Assembly: GCF_000382285.1 (NCBI RefSeq)
Contig: NZ_KB907948.1
Span: forward strand, 1-39,176
DNA length: 39,176 bases
Direction: 5' to 3'
Origin: Solimonas variicoloris DSM 15731
Lineage (GTDB): Bacteria; Pseudomonadota; Gammaproteobacteria; Nevskiales; Nevskiaceae
The position numbers and the translations under genes were made by a program. The number at the start of each line of letters is the position of its first letter. The stretch's first letter is position 1. The notes beneath the pieces are model-generated. The model made no database searches. It was not told the origin of the DNA and worked only from the letters and a program-made list of their open reading frames with translations. Positions 15,311 through 25,800 of the stretch are shown here, in pieces.

Positions 15311-17590
15311 TCACGGCGGCGGCGCAGCGCCAGCCTCTGCCTCCGCCGGTGCCAGCGCCCGGGCGAAGAAGTCGAGGTAGGTGCGCCACAGGTGCAGCTG
15401 CTTGGCGTTGCCGCGAATGCCGTGGCGCTGGCCCGGATAGGTCATCAGTTCGAACGGCGCGCCGCGCTCCTGCAGCGCTTCCATCAGGCGCGTCGAATTG
15501 GCGAACAGCACGTTGTCGTCGGCCATGCCGTGCACCAGCAGCAGACGGCCGGAGAGCGCCGGCAGGCGCGGCAGGATGTCGGTGCCGCGATAGCCGTCCG
15601 CATTGTCGGCCGGCGTACCCAGGTAGCGCTCGGTGTAGTGCGTGTCGTAGAGCGCGAAGTCGGTCGGCGGACCGCCGGCGGCACCGGCGCGGATGCCGGC
15701 GCCGGCTTCGGTGAGCATGCGCAGCGTCATGAAACCGCCGTAGCTCCAGCCCTGGTAGCCGATGCGGTCGGCGGCGACGTACGGCAGCGACTTCAGGTGG
15801 TTCACGCCGACCATCTGGTCGCGCACCTCGACCACACCCAGATGACGGTCGATCGCCGTCTTGAACGCGACCGAGCGATTGTCCGAACCGCGGTTGTCGA
15901 GCTTGAAGACGATGTAGCCGGCGGCCAGCAGCAGCTGATCGCTGAGCGGCCCCCATTCCTTGCGGACCTTCTGCACGTGCGGACCGCCGTAGACCAGCAC
16001 GATCGCCGGATAGCGGCGCTGCGGATCGAAGCCGGGCGGCGTCGACAGCGCGTAATGCAGCGGCGTGCCGTCGTCGGCGGCGAGCGTGCCGTACTGCGGC
16101 ACGCGATGCGCGTCGCGATACGGCGCGTACGGATGCGTGTCATCGAGACGGTTCTCCTCGATCCAGCGCAGACGCCGGCCGGCGGCGTCGTAGAGCGCCG
16201 TGCGCGGCGGCGTCGACGGATCGGAGTACGTGCCGACGAAGCTGCGGCCATCGCCGGCAAAGCTCGCGCTCCAGGTGCCGGCGCCCTGCGTCAGCGCCTG
16301 CGGCGCGCCGCCGCGCGCGTACGACACGCGCCACACCTGCCGCTCCAGCGGCGAGTCCTTCGAGGCCAGGAAGAACGCCTGGCGACGCCGCTCGTCGACG
16401 CCGAGCAGCGCGCTCACCGGCCAGTCGCCGTCGGTGATCTGCCGCTGCAACCTGCCGTCGCGGTCGTACCGGTACAGGTGGCGAAAGCCGGAGCGTTCGG
16501 ACGACCACAGGAAATCGCCGTCGGCGAGCGGCCAGAAGTCGTCGTTCAGCTCGACCCAGTGCGGCGAGGTCTCGGTCAGCAGCACGCGGCAGGCGCCGCT
16601 GTCCGGCGCGCAGGCGAGCAGATCGAGGCGGCGCTGGTCGCGCGTCTGGCGCTGCGCGTACAGCGTGCGGCCGTCGCGCGACCAGGCGACGCGCGCCAGA
16701 TAGCGCTCGGCGTCCGGCGCGAGCCCGGCCTGCAGGTCGATCGCCGTGCGCCGGCCGTCGCCGACCTCGGCGACGTAAAGCTCGACGCGCGCGTTCGGCC
16801 GGCCGGCACGCGGATAGCGCTGCGGCGCGATCGTCGTACCCTGCGGGCCGAGATCGAGGCGCTCGATCAGATCGACCCCGGACTCGTCGACGCGCGCCAG
16901 GGCGATGCGGCGCTCGTCCGGCGACCACCAGTAGCCGCTGCTGCGATCCATCTCCTCCTGGGCGATGAACTCGGCGACGCCCCACGACAGCGTGCCGCCG
17001 CCATCACGGGTCAGCGCCTGCGCCGCGCCGCCGGCGGCCGGCATCACGTAGAGATTCTGCTCGCGCACGAACGATACCCAGCCGCCGTGCGGCGAGAGCT
17101 TGGCGTCGATCTCGTCGGCCGCCGTCGCGGTGAGACGGCGCGGCGTGCGCGTCGCGCGGTCGACGAGGAACAGGTCACCGTCGACCGGCACCAGCAGCGA
17201 GCGGCCGTCGTCGCCCCAGCGATAGTCGACGACGCCGCGCTGGCTGACGCGCTGGCGCTCGCGGCGCGCCTTCTCGGCCTCGGACAGCGGCTTGTCGGGC
17301 GCGCCGAAGGCATCGGCATCGACCAGCCGGTACGGCTGGCCGCCGCGGACGTCGACCGCCCACAGGTCGAGGACGTTCTGGTTGCCGTCCTTGGCTTTCA
17401 GGTAACTGACGACGCGTCCGTCCGGCGACAGCTGCACGCCGCGTGCGCTCGGCCCGTTGAGGTCGGGATCGGCGAACAGGCGCTCCGGCGTCAGCCGCTC
17501 GGCGCGGGCCGCGCCGCCGCACAGCAGCGCCATGGCGCCGAGCAGCGCCAGACCGACGCGGCCGCGCCGCGCGTGCATTCGAGACTTCAT
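15311..17590 (-). CDS. S9 family peptidase, dipeptidyl peptidase IV-like, exported
   Basis: The 759-residue protein has a signal peptide cleaved after ARA (residue 30), an eight-bladed propeller (about 40-500) and an alpha/beta hydrolase domain (about 510-745). The catalytic triad is readable: Ser616 in GWSYGGF, Asp691 in HGMADDN and His723 in GQRHG. The propeller keeps the double-Glu motif FIAQEEMDRSSGYWW that binds the substrate N-terminus in DPP-IV. This enzyme removes X-Pro or X-Ala dipeptides from peptide N-termini in the periplasm. GGAG five bases before the ATG supports the start at 17590, although the frame stays open far upstream. It follows the X-Pro aminopeptidase by 47 bp, in a run that begins with putA, so its products would feed proline catabolism. 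Confidence 0.93.
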   Translation of the reverse strand: MKSRMHARRGRVGLALLGAMALLCGGAARAERLTPERLFADPDLNGPSARGVQLSPDGRVVSYLKAKDGNQNVLDLWAVDVRGGQPYRLVDADAFGAPDKPLSEAEKARRERQRVSQRGVVDYRWGDDGRSLLVPVDGDLFLVDRATRTPRRLTATAADEIDAKLSPHGGWVSFVREQNLYVMPAAGGAAQALTRDGGGTLSWGVAEFIAQEEMDRSSGYWWSPDERRIALARVDESGVDLIERLDLGPQGTTIAPQRYPRAGRPNARVELYVAEVGDGRRTAIDLQAGLAPDAERYLARVAWSRDGRTLYAQRQTRDQRRLDLLACAPDSGACRVLLTETSPHWVELNDDFWPLADGDFLWSSERSGFRHLYRYDRDGRLQRQITDGDWPVSALLGVDERRRQAFFLASKDSPLERQVWRVSYARGGAPQALTQGAGTWSASFAGDGRSFVGTYSDPSTPPRTALYDAAGRRLRWIEENRLDDTHPYAPYRDAHRVPQYGTLAADDGTPLHYALSTPPGFDPQRRYPAIVLVYGGPHVQKVRKEWGPLSDQLLLAAGYIVFKLDNRGSDNRSVAFKTAIDRHLGVVEVRDQMVGVNHLKSLPYVAADRIGYQGWSYGGFMTLRMLTEAGAGIRAGAAGGPPTDFALYDTHYTERYLGTPADNADGYRGTDILPRLPALSGRLLLVHGMADDNVLFANSTRLMEALQERGAPFELMTYPGQRHGIRGNAKQLHLWRTYLDFFARALAPAEAEAGAAPPP

Positions 17591-17637
17591 TGCCGCTCCG
17601 CTTTTTGATGTTGCCGGGGTCCGCGCCGCGGCGCGCC

Positions 17638-19494
17638 TCACAGCGGCGCGCAGGCGGCTTCCAGCCAGCGGCCGAAATCGCCGTCCGCGTCGGCCGCGAA
17701 CGTGCGCCGCACGCGCGCATGATAGTCGTCGAGCCAGGCACGCTCGCTCGCTTCGAGCAGCGCCACGTCGATGCAGCGATGGTCGATCGGCGCCAGCGTC
17801 AGCGTCTCGAAGCCGTGCATCGGCCGCTCGCCGCCGTCGACCGCGCAGGCCTCGCCGACCAGCACCAGATTCTCGATGCGAATGCCGTAGGCGCGACCGC
17901 CGTCGCTGCCGTCCGTGTAGTAGCCGGGCTCGTTGGACACGATCATGCCGGCGCGCAGCGGCGCCAGGCTGCCGACCTTGGCGATGCGCTGCGGACCTTC
18001 GTGCACCGACAGATACGAGCCGACGCCGTGGCCGGTGCCGTGGTCGTAGTCGAGGCCGTCGGCCCACAGCGCGGCGCGCGCCAGGGCGTCGAGCGCGAAA
18101 CCTGGCGTGCCGGCCGGGAAGCGGGCGCGCGCCAGCGCGATGTGGCCCTTCAGCACCAGCGTGTAGCGGCGCCGCATGCGCGCGTCGGGCGTGCCGCAGG
18201 CGATCGTGCGCGTGACGTCGGTGGTGCCGTCGCGGTACTGCGCGCCCGAATCGAGCAGCAGGAACTCGCCGGGCTGCACGCGCCGGTTGGTCTGCGCCTG
18301 CGGGCGGTAGTGGACGATCGCCGCGTTGGCGCCGGCGGCGGCGATGGTCGGGAACGAATGATCGAGCCACAGACCGCTCGCGGCGCGGAACGCCTGCAGG
18401 CGCGCGGCGATTTCCAGCTCGTCCGGCCATGCGGCGGGCGCGCGCGTCTGCAGCGCGGCGTCGAACCAGTGCAGGAAGCGGCTCAGGGCGAGGCCGTCGC
18501 GCTCGTGCGCGCGCCGTGCGCCGTCGATCTCGACCGCGTTCTTGCAGGCGCGCGGCAGCACGCACGGATCGCTGCCGAACTCGATGTCGGCGCGCGCCGC
18601 GCGCAGGGCCTCGACCAGCCAGGCCGAAGCCTGATCGCCGTCGACCAGCACGCGGCGCCCGGACAGCGCCGCCAGCGCGCTCGCGAGCGCCGCCTCCTCG
18701 CGCACGCTGACCTCGTCACCGAGCCAGGCGCGCAGCGCCGCATCGCACGCGGCGGCATCGACGAACAGCTCGGCGCGGCCGTCGCGATGCAGGATCGCGC
18801 GGCCGAGCGCCAGCGGCGTGTGCGGCACGTCGCGGCCGCGCACGTTGAACAGCCAGGCCAGCGACGCCGGCGCCGCGACCAGCAGCGCGTCGAGTCCGCC
18901 GGCCGCCAGCTGCGCGACGATGCGCGCACGCTTGGCGGCCGAGGTCTCGCCCGAGAACGCCAGCGGCTGCGGCTCGAGCGCATGGCGCCGGCGCGGCGGT
19001 CGCGCCGCGCCCCAGACCGTGTCGACGAGGTTCTCGTCGATGGCCACCAGCTCGCCGCCGGCGCGGTACGCGGCGGCACGCAGCGCCGCCATGCCGCGCG
19101 CGCTGTGCAGACGCGGATCGAAGCCGATGCGCTCGCCTTTGGCGAGCCGCGCGCCGACATAGCGCGCCGCCGCCTCGTCGTCGAGCGGCAGGATCTCGAA
19201 CGCGCCGGCATCGACCTGATGCCGCGCCTGCAGCGTGTAGCGACCGTCGACGAACAGCGCCGCCTGCGTGTGCAGGATCGCGGCGACCCCGGCCGAGCCG
19301 GTGAAGCCGCTGATGAAGGCCAGGCGCTCGTGCGCCGGCGGCAGGTATTCGTTGCGGTATTCGTCGTCGTGCGGCACCACGTAGGCGGCAAGCTTGTGGC
19401 GCGCCATCGCCGCGCGCAGCGCCGCGAGGCGCGCGGCGGCGGTGTCGAGTTCGGCGGCGGCCAGCGCCGGCAGGGCCGGAACGGAAGCGCTCAT
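17638..19494 (-). CDS. X-Pro aminopeptidase (M24B, XPNPEP1-like)
   Basis: The 618-residue enzyme has the three-domain form of eukaryotic cytosolic aminopeptidase P, longer than the E. coli PepP form. It has two creatinase-like N-terminal domains (about 22-155 and 185-310) and a pita-bread catalytic domain (about 320-540). The five metal ligands are visible: Asp415 and Asp426 in LDSGAQYRDGTTDVT, His489 in GTGHGVGSYLSVHEGP, Glu522 in NEPGYY and Glu541 in GIRIEN. It removes N-terminal residues that precede proline. There is no signal peptide, so it acts in the cytosol on imported peptides. A GGAG six bases before the ATG fixes the start. It begins 13 bp after the permease stop, in the same operon. 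Confidence 0.95.
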   Translation of the reverse strand: MSASVPALPALAAAELDTAAARLAALRAAMARHKLAAYVVPHDDEYRNEYLPPAHERLAFISGFTGSAGVAAILHTQAALFVDGRYTLQARHQVDAGAFEILPLDDEAAARYVGARLAKGERIGFDPRLHSARGMAALRAAAYRAGGELVAIDENLVDTVWGAARPPRRRHALEPQPLAFSGETSAAKRARIVAQLAAGGLDALLVAAPASLAWLFNVRGRDVPHTPLALGRAILHRDGRAELFVDAAACDAALRAWLGDEVSVREEAALASALAALSGRRVLVDGDQASAWLVEALRAARADIEFGSDPCVLPRACKNAVEIDGARRAHERDGLALSRFLHWFDAALQTRAPAAWPDELEIAARLQAFRAASGLWLDHSFPTIAAAGANAAIVHYRPQAQTNRRVQPGEFLLLDSGAQYRDGTTDVTRTIACGTPDARMRRRYTLVLKGHIALARARFPAGTPGFALDALARAALWADGLDYDHGTGHGVGSYLSVHEGPQRIAKVGSLAPLRAGMIVSNEPGYYTDGSDGGRAYGIRIENLVLVGEACAVDGGERPMHGFETLTLAPIDHRCIDVALLEASERAWLDDYHARVRRTFAADADGDFGRWLEAACAPL

Positions 19495-19507
19495 GGGGTT
19501 CTCCGGT

Positions 19508-20923
19508 TCAGATCGGCGCCAGCCGGCTGTGGCGGCGCGCGTAGAGCAGATAGACGGCCAGGCCGAGCGCGTTCCAGACGAAGAAGAAGCGGATCGTCTC
19601 GCCCGGCAGGCTGGCGAACAGGTACAGGCAGCCGGCGATCGCCAGCAACGCGACCAGCGGCCACAGCGGCGTGCGGAAGCGGCGCGGCCGCTGCGGCTCG
19701 CGCAGGCGCAGGATCGCCATCGCCGCGGCGGTGGCGATGAACGCGCACAGCGTGCCGGCGTTGGCGAGCGCGACGATGCGCGCCAGCGGCATGAAGCCGG
19801 CGAGCGTCGCGGCGATGACGCCGGTCAGCACCGTGACCGCGACCGGCGTGCCGCGCGTCGCGTGCACGGCGGCGAGCCGGCGCGGCAGCAAACCGTCGCG
19901 CGCCATCGCGAAGAACACGCGGCTCTGGCCGTACATGAAGGCCATGATGACGGTCGGCAGCGCGATCACCGCCGCCGCGCCGATCGCCACCGCCGCGCCG
20001 GGATGGCCGAGCGCGCGCAGGATCTGCGCCAGTGGCTCGCCGCTGCCGGCGAAGGTATCGACCGGCTGCGCACCGATCGCGCTGGCGGCGACCGCCATGT
20101 AGATCAGCGTGCACAGCAGCATCGAGCCGACGATGCCGATCGTCAGATCGCGGCCCGGATTCTCCGCTTCCTCGGAAGCGGTCGAGATGGTGTCGAAGCC
20201 GTAGAACGCGAAGAAGATGATCGAGGCCGCGGCGATCACGCCGACCTTGACGCCGTCGACCTCGTGCGCAGCGAAACCGTGCGGCATGAACGGCGTGAAG
20301 TGCGCGGCGTCGAAGGCCGGCAGGCACAGCGCGACGAACGCCGCCAGCGCCGCCAGCTTGACCAGCACCAGCACGAGGTTGATGCGCGCGCTCTCGCGCG
20401 TGCCGAGCGTCAGCAGGCCGGCGACGGCCAGCGCGATGAGCACCGCCGGCAGATCGACCAGGCCGCCGTTGGCCGGCGCCGTCAGCAGCATTTCCGGCAT
20501 CGGCCAGCCGGCCTGGCGGATCAGCCCCGACGCGTAGCCGCCCCAGCCGACGGCGACCACCGAACAGACCAGTGTGTATTCGAGAATCAGGCTCCAGCCG
20601 ACGATCCACGCCCAGCCCTCGCCGATCACCGTGTACGTGTAGGTGTAGGCGCTGCCGGCGACCGGGATCATCGTCGACATTTCGGCGTAGGCCAGCGCCG
20701 CGCAGGCGCAGACGAGGCCGGCGATGACGAACGACAGCATCGCCGCCGGCCCGGCCAGCGCCGCCGCCTCGCCGGTCAAGGTGTAGATGCCGGTGCCGAC
20801 GATGCCGCCGACGCCGAGCGCGACCAGATGCGGCCAGGCCAGCGAACGTTTCAGCTGCGCCGCGCCGTCCGCGCGCTGCGCCGCCGCGGCCACCCACGGT
20901 CGACGACGATTCCAGAACGACAT
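19508..20923 (-). CDS. APC family amino acid permease (YfnA/CAT type)
   Basis: The 471-residue protein has about 12 hydrophobic spans and the APC opening helix VALGVGGIVGTGIYTLTG (about 36-53), with the glycine-rich unwound segment that binds the amino-acid backbone. Helix 6 contains FFAFYGFDTISTASEEAENPGRD, typical of cationic amino-acid transporter-like bacterial permeases. A GGGGAG eight bases before ATG 20923 decides the start; the open frame extends to 21319 without a better one. It lies between the DUF885 and X-Pro aminopeptidase genes, so it probably imports amino acids released from peptides, perhaps including proline. The substrate cannot be read from sequence. Confidence 0.92.
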   Translation of the reverse strand: MSFWNRRRPWVAAAAQRADGAAQLKRSLAWPHLVALGVGGIVGTGIYTLTGEAAALAGPAAMLSFVIAGLVCACAALAYAEMSTMIPVAGSAYTYTYTVIGEGWAWIVGWSLILEYTLVCSVVAVGWGGYASGLIRQAGWPMPEMLLTAPANGGLVDLPAVLIALAVAGLLTLGTRESARINLVLVLVKLAALAAFVALCLPAFDAAHFTPFMPHGFAAHEVDGVKVGVIAAASIIFFAFYGFDTISTASEEAENPGRDLTIGIVGSMLLCTLIYMAVAASAIGAQPVDTFAGSGEPLAQILRALGHPGAAVAIGAAAVIALPTVIMAFMYGQSRVFFAMARDGLLPRRLAAVHATRGTPVAVTVLTGVIAATLAGFMPLARIVALANAGTLCAFIATAAAMAILRLREPQRPRRFRTPLWPLVALLAIAGCLYLFASLPGETIRFFFVWNALGLAVYLLYARRHSRLAPI

Positions 20924-20985
20924 CCGTCTCCCCTGCTCCTGCCTCACGAGCTGCTCTCCCCCTGCGCGCGGCGTGGCCGCCTGAA

Positions 20986-22752
20986 TCATTCTGTCTGCCG
21001 CGCCGCGATCCAGGCGTCGACCTGCCGCTCCAGCACCGACAGCGGCAGCGCGCCGTGCAGCAGCAGCGCATCGTGAAAGCCGCGCTCGTCGAAGCGGTCG
21101 CCGAGCGCGGCCTCGGCCTTGCGGCGAAGTTCGACCAGTTTCAGCTCGCCCATCTTGTACGCGAGCGCCTGCCCCGGCCACGACACGTAGCGCTGCAGCT
21201 CGACCTCGATGTTCAGCGGCGACAGCGCGGTGTTGTCGGCGAAGCAGGCGCGCGCCTCGTCCAGCGTCCAGTGCTTCCAGTGCAGGCCGGTATCGGCGAC
21301 CAGCCGGCAGGCGCGCCACATCTCGTACGACAGCCGTCCGAAGCGCTCGTAAGGATCGCGGTAGATGCCCATCGTCTCGCCGAGCCGTTCGGCATACAGG
21401 CCCCAGCCCTCGCCGTAGGTGGTCACGTAGAGATTGCGGCGGAACTTCGGCGCGTCTGCCTGCTCCTGGGCGAGCGCCACCTGCAGGTGATGGCCGGGCA
21501 CGCCCTCGTGCAGGACCAGCGCCGGCAGCTCGTACAGCGGCCGCTGCTCGAGATGCGAGGTGTTGATCATCAGGCCGCCGGCGCGATGCTGGCGCGGATC
21601 GCCGCTGAAGTAGCGGCCGGTCGTGTAGCCGTCCTCGATCTCGGCCGGCACCGGGCGCACGCCGTACGTCAGGCGCGGCAAGGTGCCGAAGTGCGCCGGC
21701 AGCTCGCCGTCGATGCGCTTGGCGATCTCGGCGGCCTTTTCGAGCAGCTGCTGGCGCGACGTCGCGTAGAAGCGCGGCTCATGGCGCAGCCAGGCGATGA
21801 ACGCGGCGAGCGTGCCGTCGAAGCCGGCCTCGCGCAGCGTCCGTTCCATCTCGGCGCGAATGCGCGCGACTTCCTGCAGGCCGATGTCGTGGACCTGATC
21901 GGGCGTCAGATCGGTCGTCGTGTGGCGACGCACGAGAAAGGCGTAGTACGCGCGGCCGTCCGGCAGATCGGACGCGGCCAGGCTCTGCGCCGCGTGCGGC
22001 AGGTACTCGCGCGCCATGAAGCGCGCGAAGTCGCGCCGCGCCGGCACCACGCCGTCGCGCACGAGCTTCTCGCCCTGCGCCAGCAGTTCGGCGCGCCGCG
22101 CTTCGGGCAGGCTCGCCGGCAGCGCGCGCAGCGGCGCCAGCAGCGGATCGTCGTCAGGGCCCAGCGCCGTGGCGCGGCGCGCGCGCTTCAGCACCGCCTC
22201 GGCGGTCGGTTTCGGTTGCACGAAACCGGTCTTGATGCCGCGCCGCGCATTGGCGATGTTCTGCGCATACCAGCGCGGCACTTCGGACAGCAGCTGCAGC
22301 CAGGCTTGCGCCTTCTTCTCGTCGGCGAGCGGCTGACTGGCGCGATACAGCAGCGTCACATCGAAGCCGCCGTCGCTGTTGAACGGCAGGCGCGATTCGT
22401 CGAACGGCAGCGCCTCGAACCAGCCGGCGATCGTCCAGCGCAGCAGCTCGTGCGTCAGGCGCGCATCGGCCGGCAGCGCCGCCGGATCGATCGCCGCGAG
22501 CGCGGCGTCGACTTCGCGCAGCTTCGCTGCGCAGGCGCGCTCGGCGGCGGGGCTCACGTCCGGCAGCTGGCGGCGGCCGGGTTCGGCGGCGTCCGGGCTG
22601 TCCTCGTCGGCGTCGCGCACGCAATCGGCGGCCTCGTAGGCATCGACCGCCGCCTGCAGCGCCGGCGGCGCCGGCAGCGGCGCGGCGCTCCAGGCCGCCA
22701 GCGGCCAGGCCACGATCGCCAGCCAGGCGCCGGCCGCGTGCCCTCTACTCAT
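20986..22752 (-). CDS. DUF885 family zinc peptidase-like exported protein
   Basis: The 588-residue protein has an N-terminal hydrophobic signal segment (residues 9-24) and the DUF885 domain to its end. The likely zinc site is HEGVPGHH (415-422), with the downstream EGW of GEGWGLYAERLGE (448-450) as the third ligand region, resembling gluzincin peptidases. DUF885 proteins are widespread and presumed exported carboxypeptidases or peptidases, with little direct biochemistry. It begins 61 bp after putA and ends 62 bp before the permease, so it sits in the middle of the proline-peptide run. Peptide trimming in the periplasm is the likely role. Confidence 0.88.
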   Translation of the reverse strand: MSRGHAAGAWLAIVAWPLAAWSAAPLPAPPALQAAVDAYEAADCVRDADEDSPDAAEPGRRQLPDVSPAAERACAAKLREVDAALAAIDPAALPADARLTHELLRWTIAGWFEALPFDESRLPFNSDGGFDVTLLYRASQPLADEKKAQAWLQLLSEVPRWYAQNIANARRGIKTGFVQPKPTAEAVLKRARRATALGPDDDPLLAPLRALPASLPEARRAELLAQGEKLVRDGVVPARRDFARFMAREYLPHAAQSLAASDLPDGRAYYAFLVRRHTTTDLTPDQVHDIGLQEVARIRAEMERTLREAGFDGTLAAFIAWLRHEPRFYATSRQQLLEKAAEIAKRIDGELPAHFGTLPRLTYGVRPVPAEIEDGYTTGRYFSGDPRQHRAGGLMINTSHLEQRPLYELPALVLHEGVPGHHLQVALAQEQADAPKFRRNLYVTTYGEGWGLYAERLGETMGIYRDPYERFGRLSYEMWRACRLVADTGLHWKHWTLDEARACFADNTALSPLNIEVELQRYVSWPGQALAYKMGELKLVELRRKAEAALGDRFDERGFHDALLLHGALPLSVLERQVDAWIAARQTE

Positions 22753-22813
22753 GCTCGTGCTCGTCTCGTTCTTGTTATCGGACCCCGAGCGCGCAGGGTA
22801 TGCGCTCCGGCGC

Positions 22814-25800
22814 TCACGCGTCGAGGCTCAGCAGCGAGGCGTTGCCGCCGGCCGAGGTCGTGTCGACCGACAGCGTGCGCTCGGTCGCGAAGCGCAGCAG
22901 GTAGTGCGGACCGCCGGCTTTCGGCCCGGTGCCGGACAGGCCCTCGCCGCCGAACGGCTGGCTGCCGACCACGGCGCCGATCATCGTGCGGTTCACGTAC
23001 AGGTTGCCGACCCGCGCCCGGGCGCGGACCTCGTCGAGCGCGCCCGCGCGGCGGCTGTGCAGCCCCATCGTCAGGCCGTAGCCGCTGGCGTTGACGCGCT
23101 CGACCGTCTGCGCGAGTTCGCCGGCCTTCCAGCGCACCACGTGCAGCACCGGGCCGAACACCTCGTCGCGCAGATCCTCGACCGCGTCGAGTCGGATCAC
23201 CGTCGGCGGCACGAAATGGCCGCGCTCGCAGCCGGCCGGCAGCGCGCACTGCGCGACGATGCGTTCGCGCTGCGCGTCGAGATGCGCGAGCAGGCGCGCC
23301 TGCGCGGCAGCGTCGATCACCGGCCCGACGTCGGTCGCCGGCTGCGCCGGATCGCCGATCGCCAGCGCCGCCATCGCCCCACGCAGCATGTCGAGCACGG
23401 TGTCGGCGATGTCGTCCTGCAGGCACAGCAGGCGCAGTGCCGAGCAGCGCTGGCCGGCGCTCTGGAACGCCGACACCAGCACGTCGGCGACGACCTGCTC
23501 GGGCAGCGCGGTGGAGTCGACGAACATCGCGTTGAGGCCACCGGTCTCGGCGATCAGCGGCACCAGCGGCCGCGTCTCGTCGTCGAGCAGCGTGCGCGCG
23601 ATGCGGCGCGCGGTCGCGGTCGAGCCGGTGAAGGCGACGCCGGCGACACGGCGCTCGGCGACCAGCGCCGCGCCGACCTCCGGGCCGCCCGGCACGAGAT
23701 GGATCGCATCGGCCGGCACGCCGGCCTCGCGCAGCAGGCGCACGGCTTCCGCGGCGATCAGCGGCGTCTGCGGCGCCGGCTTGGCGACGACCGTGTTGCC
23801 GGCGACCAGCGCCGCGGCGACCTGACCGATGAAGATCGCCAGCGGAAAATTCCACGGGCTGATGCAGGCGAACACGCCGCGTCCGGCCAGACGCAGCTCG
23901 TTGCGCTCGCCGGTCGGCCCCGGCAGCGCCTGCGGCGCGAACTGCGCGCGCGCCTGCTGCGCGTAGTAGCGACAGAAATCGACCGCCTCGCGCACCTCGG
24001 CGAGCGCGTCCGCGACGCTCTTGCCGGCCTCGCGCACGGCGAGCGCCATCAGCGTCTCGCGCTCGCCTTCGAGCAGGTCCGCCAGGCGTTCGAGGCAGGC
24101 CGCGCGCGTCTCGACCGGCGTCGCATCCCAGGCCGGCTGCGCGCGCGCCGCCAGGACGACGGCGTCGGCGACGTCGGCCGGCGTCGCCGCCACCACTTCG
24201 CCGACGACGCGCGCGCTGTCGGCCGGATCGAGCAGCTGCTGCGCGGCGCCGTTGCGCAGCGCCGCACCGATCCACGGTGCTGCGCGCCACGGCCGCGCCC
24301 AGGCCGCGCGCATCGCCGCCTGCAGCGCGTCGAGCGTGGCGGCGTCGGACAGATCGAGTCCGGACGAATTGCGGCGGGCGCCGAAGATCTGCAGGGGCAT
24401 GGGAATCCCGGGATTGGACTGGAGCTGCGCCGCCTCGACGGCGGCGACCGGATCGGCGAGCAGCCGGTCGTCGTCGAGGCGACGGTCGGCGATCTGATGC
24501 ACGAAGCTGGTGTTGGCGCCGTTCTCGAGCAGGCGGCGCACGAGGTAGGCCAGCAGTTCGCGATGGCCGCCGACCGGCGCGTAGACGCGCGCCGCGTAGC
24601 CGCGCGCGTCGATCAGCGCTTCGTAGAGTCCGACGCCCATGCCGTGCAGGCGCTGGAATTCGAAGTCGCGGCGCGCGCCGGCCCATTCGAGAATGGTCGC
24701 CACGCTCAGCGCATTGTGCGTGGCGAACGCCGGATAAAGGTTCGGCGAGGCCAGCATCGCGCGCGCGCAGGCCAGATAGCTGACGTCGGTCGCCGCCTTG
24801 CGCGTGAACAGCGGGTAATCGACCAGGCCGCGCTCCTGCGCGCGCTTGATCTCGCTGTCCCAGTACGCGCCCTTGACGAGGCGCACGGTGAGCCGGCGCC
24901 GCGTCGCCGCGCCGAGCGCGTCGGCCCAGGCGATCACCGCGCTGGCGCGGCGCTGGTAGGCCTGCACCGCCAGGCCGAGGCCGTCCCAGCCGGCGAGCGC
25001 GGCATCGGCGGCGACGCCGGCGACGATGTCGAGCGACATTTCCAGGCGCTCGCTCTCCTCGGCGTCGATCGTCAGGCCGATGCCGTGCGCCGATGCCGCA
25101 CGCGCCAGTTCGACGACCCTGGCCGTCAGTTCCGGCACCGCCTCGGCGGCATGGAAAACCTCGTACCGGCAGTGCAGCGCCGACAGCTTCACCGACACGC
25201 TGTCGCGCGCGGTCGGCGCGCGATCCGCGTGCGCGGCGGCGCCGACGGCGTCGATCGCGCGCCGGTAGGCCTCGAAGTAGCGCTGCGCGTCGTCGCGCGT
25301 GCGCGCCGCCTCGCCGAGCATGTCGAACGAGTAGCGAAAGCGCGCGTGGTCCTTGCGCCGCGCCGTGCGCAGCGCCTCGCCGATGTCGCGGCCGAGCACG
25401 AACTGCTCGCCCATGATCTTCATCGCCACGGCGACGCCCTGCCGCACCGCCGGCTCGCCGAGCCGCGCGACGGCGCGCCGCAGCGCGCCCGCCTGCGGAC
25501 CGTCGCCGAGCAGCGCCCGCGCCGTCGCCAGCGCGTCGGTCGCGCGATTGACGAGGAACGAATCCGACGCGCCGCGCTGCGCGGCCCAGTCGCCGCCGGC
25601 CAGCTTGTCGCGGATCAGCGCGTCGGCGGTCGCCGCGTCCGGCACGCGCAGATAGGCCTCGGCCAGCGCCAGCAGCGCGACGCCCTCGTCGGTGTTCAAC
25701 GGGTATTGCTGCAGGAGGCGGTCGATCCAGCCGCCGTGGCGCGGATCGCGCAGCGCGGCGAGCAACGCGCCGGCCTCGCTACGGACACGCGCCGCCGCCT

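Noticed and set aside
17591-18565. Upstream extension of the S9 peptidase frame to 18565
   Set aside because: The extension runs through the X-Pro aminopeptidase gene in another frame. A signal peptide and GGAG fix the start at 17590.
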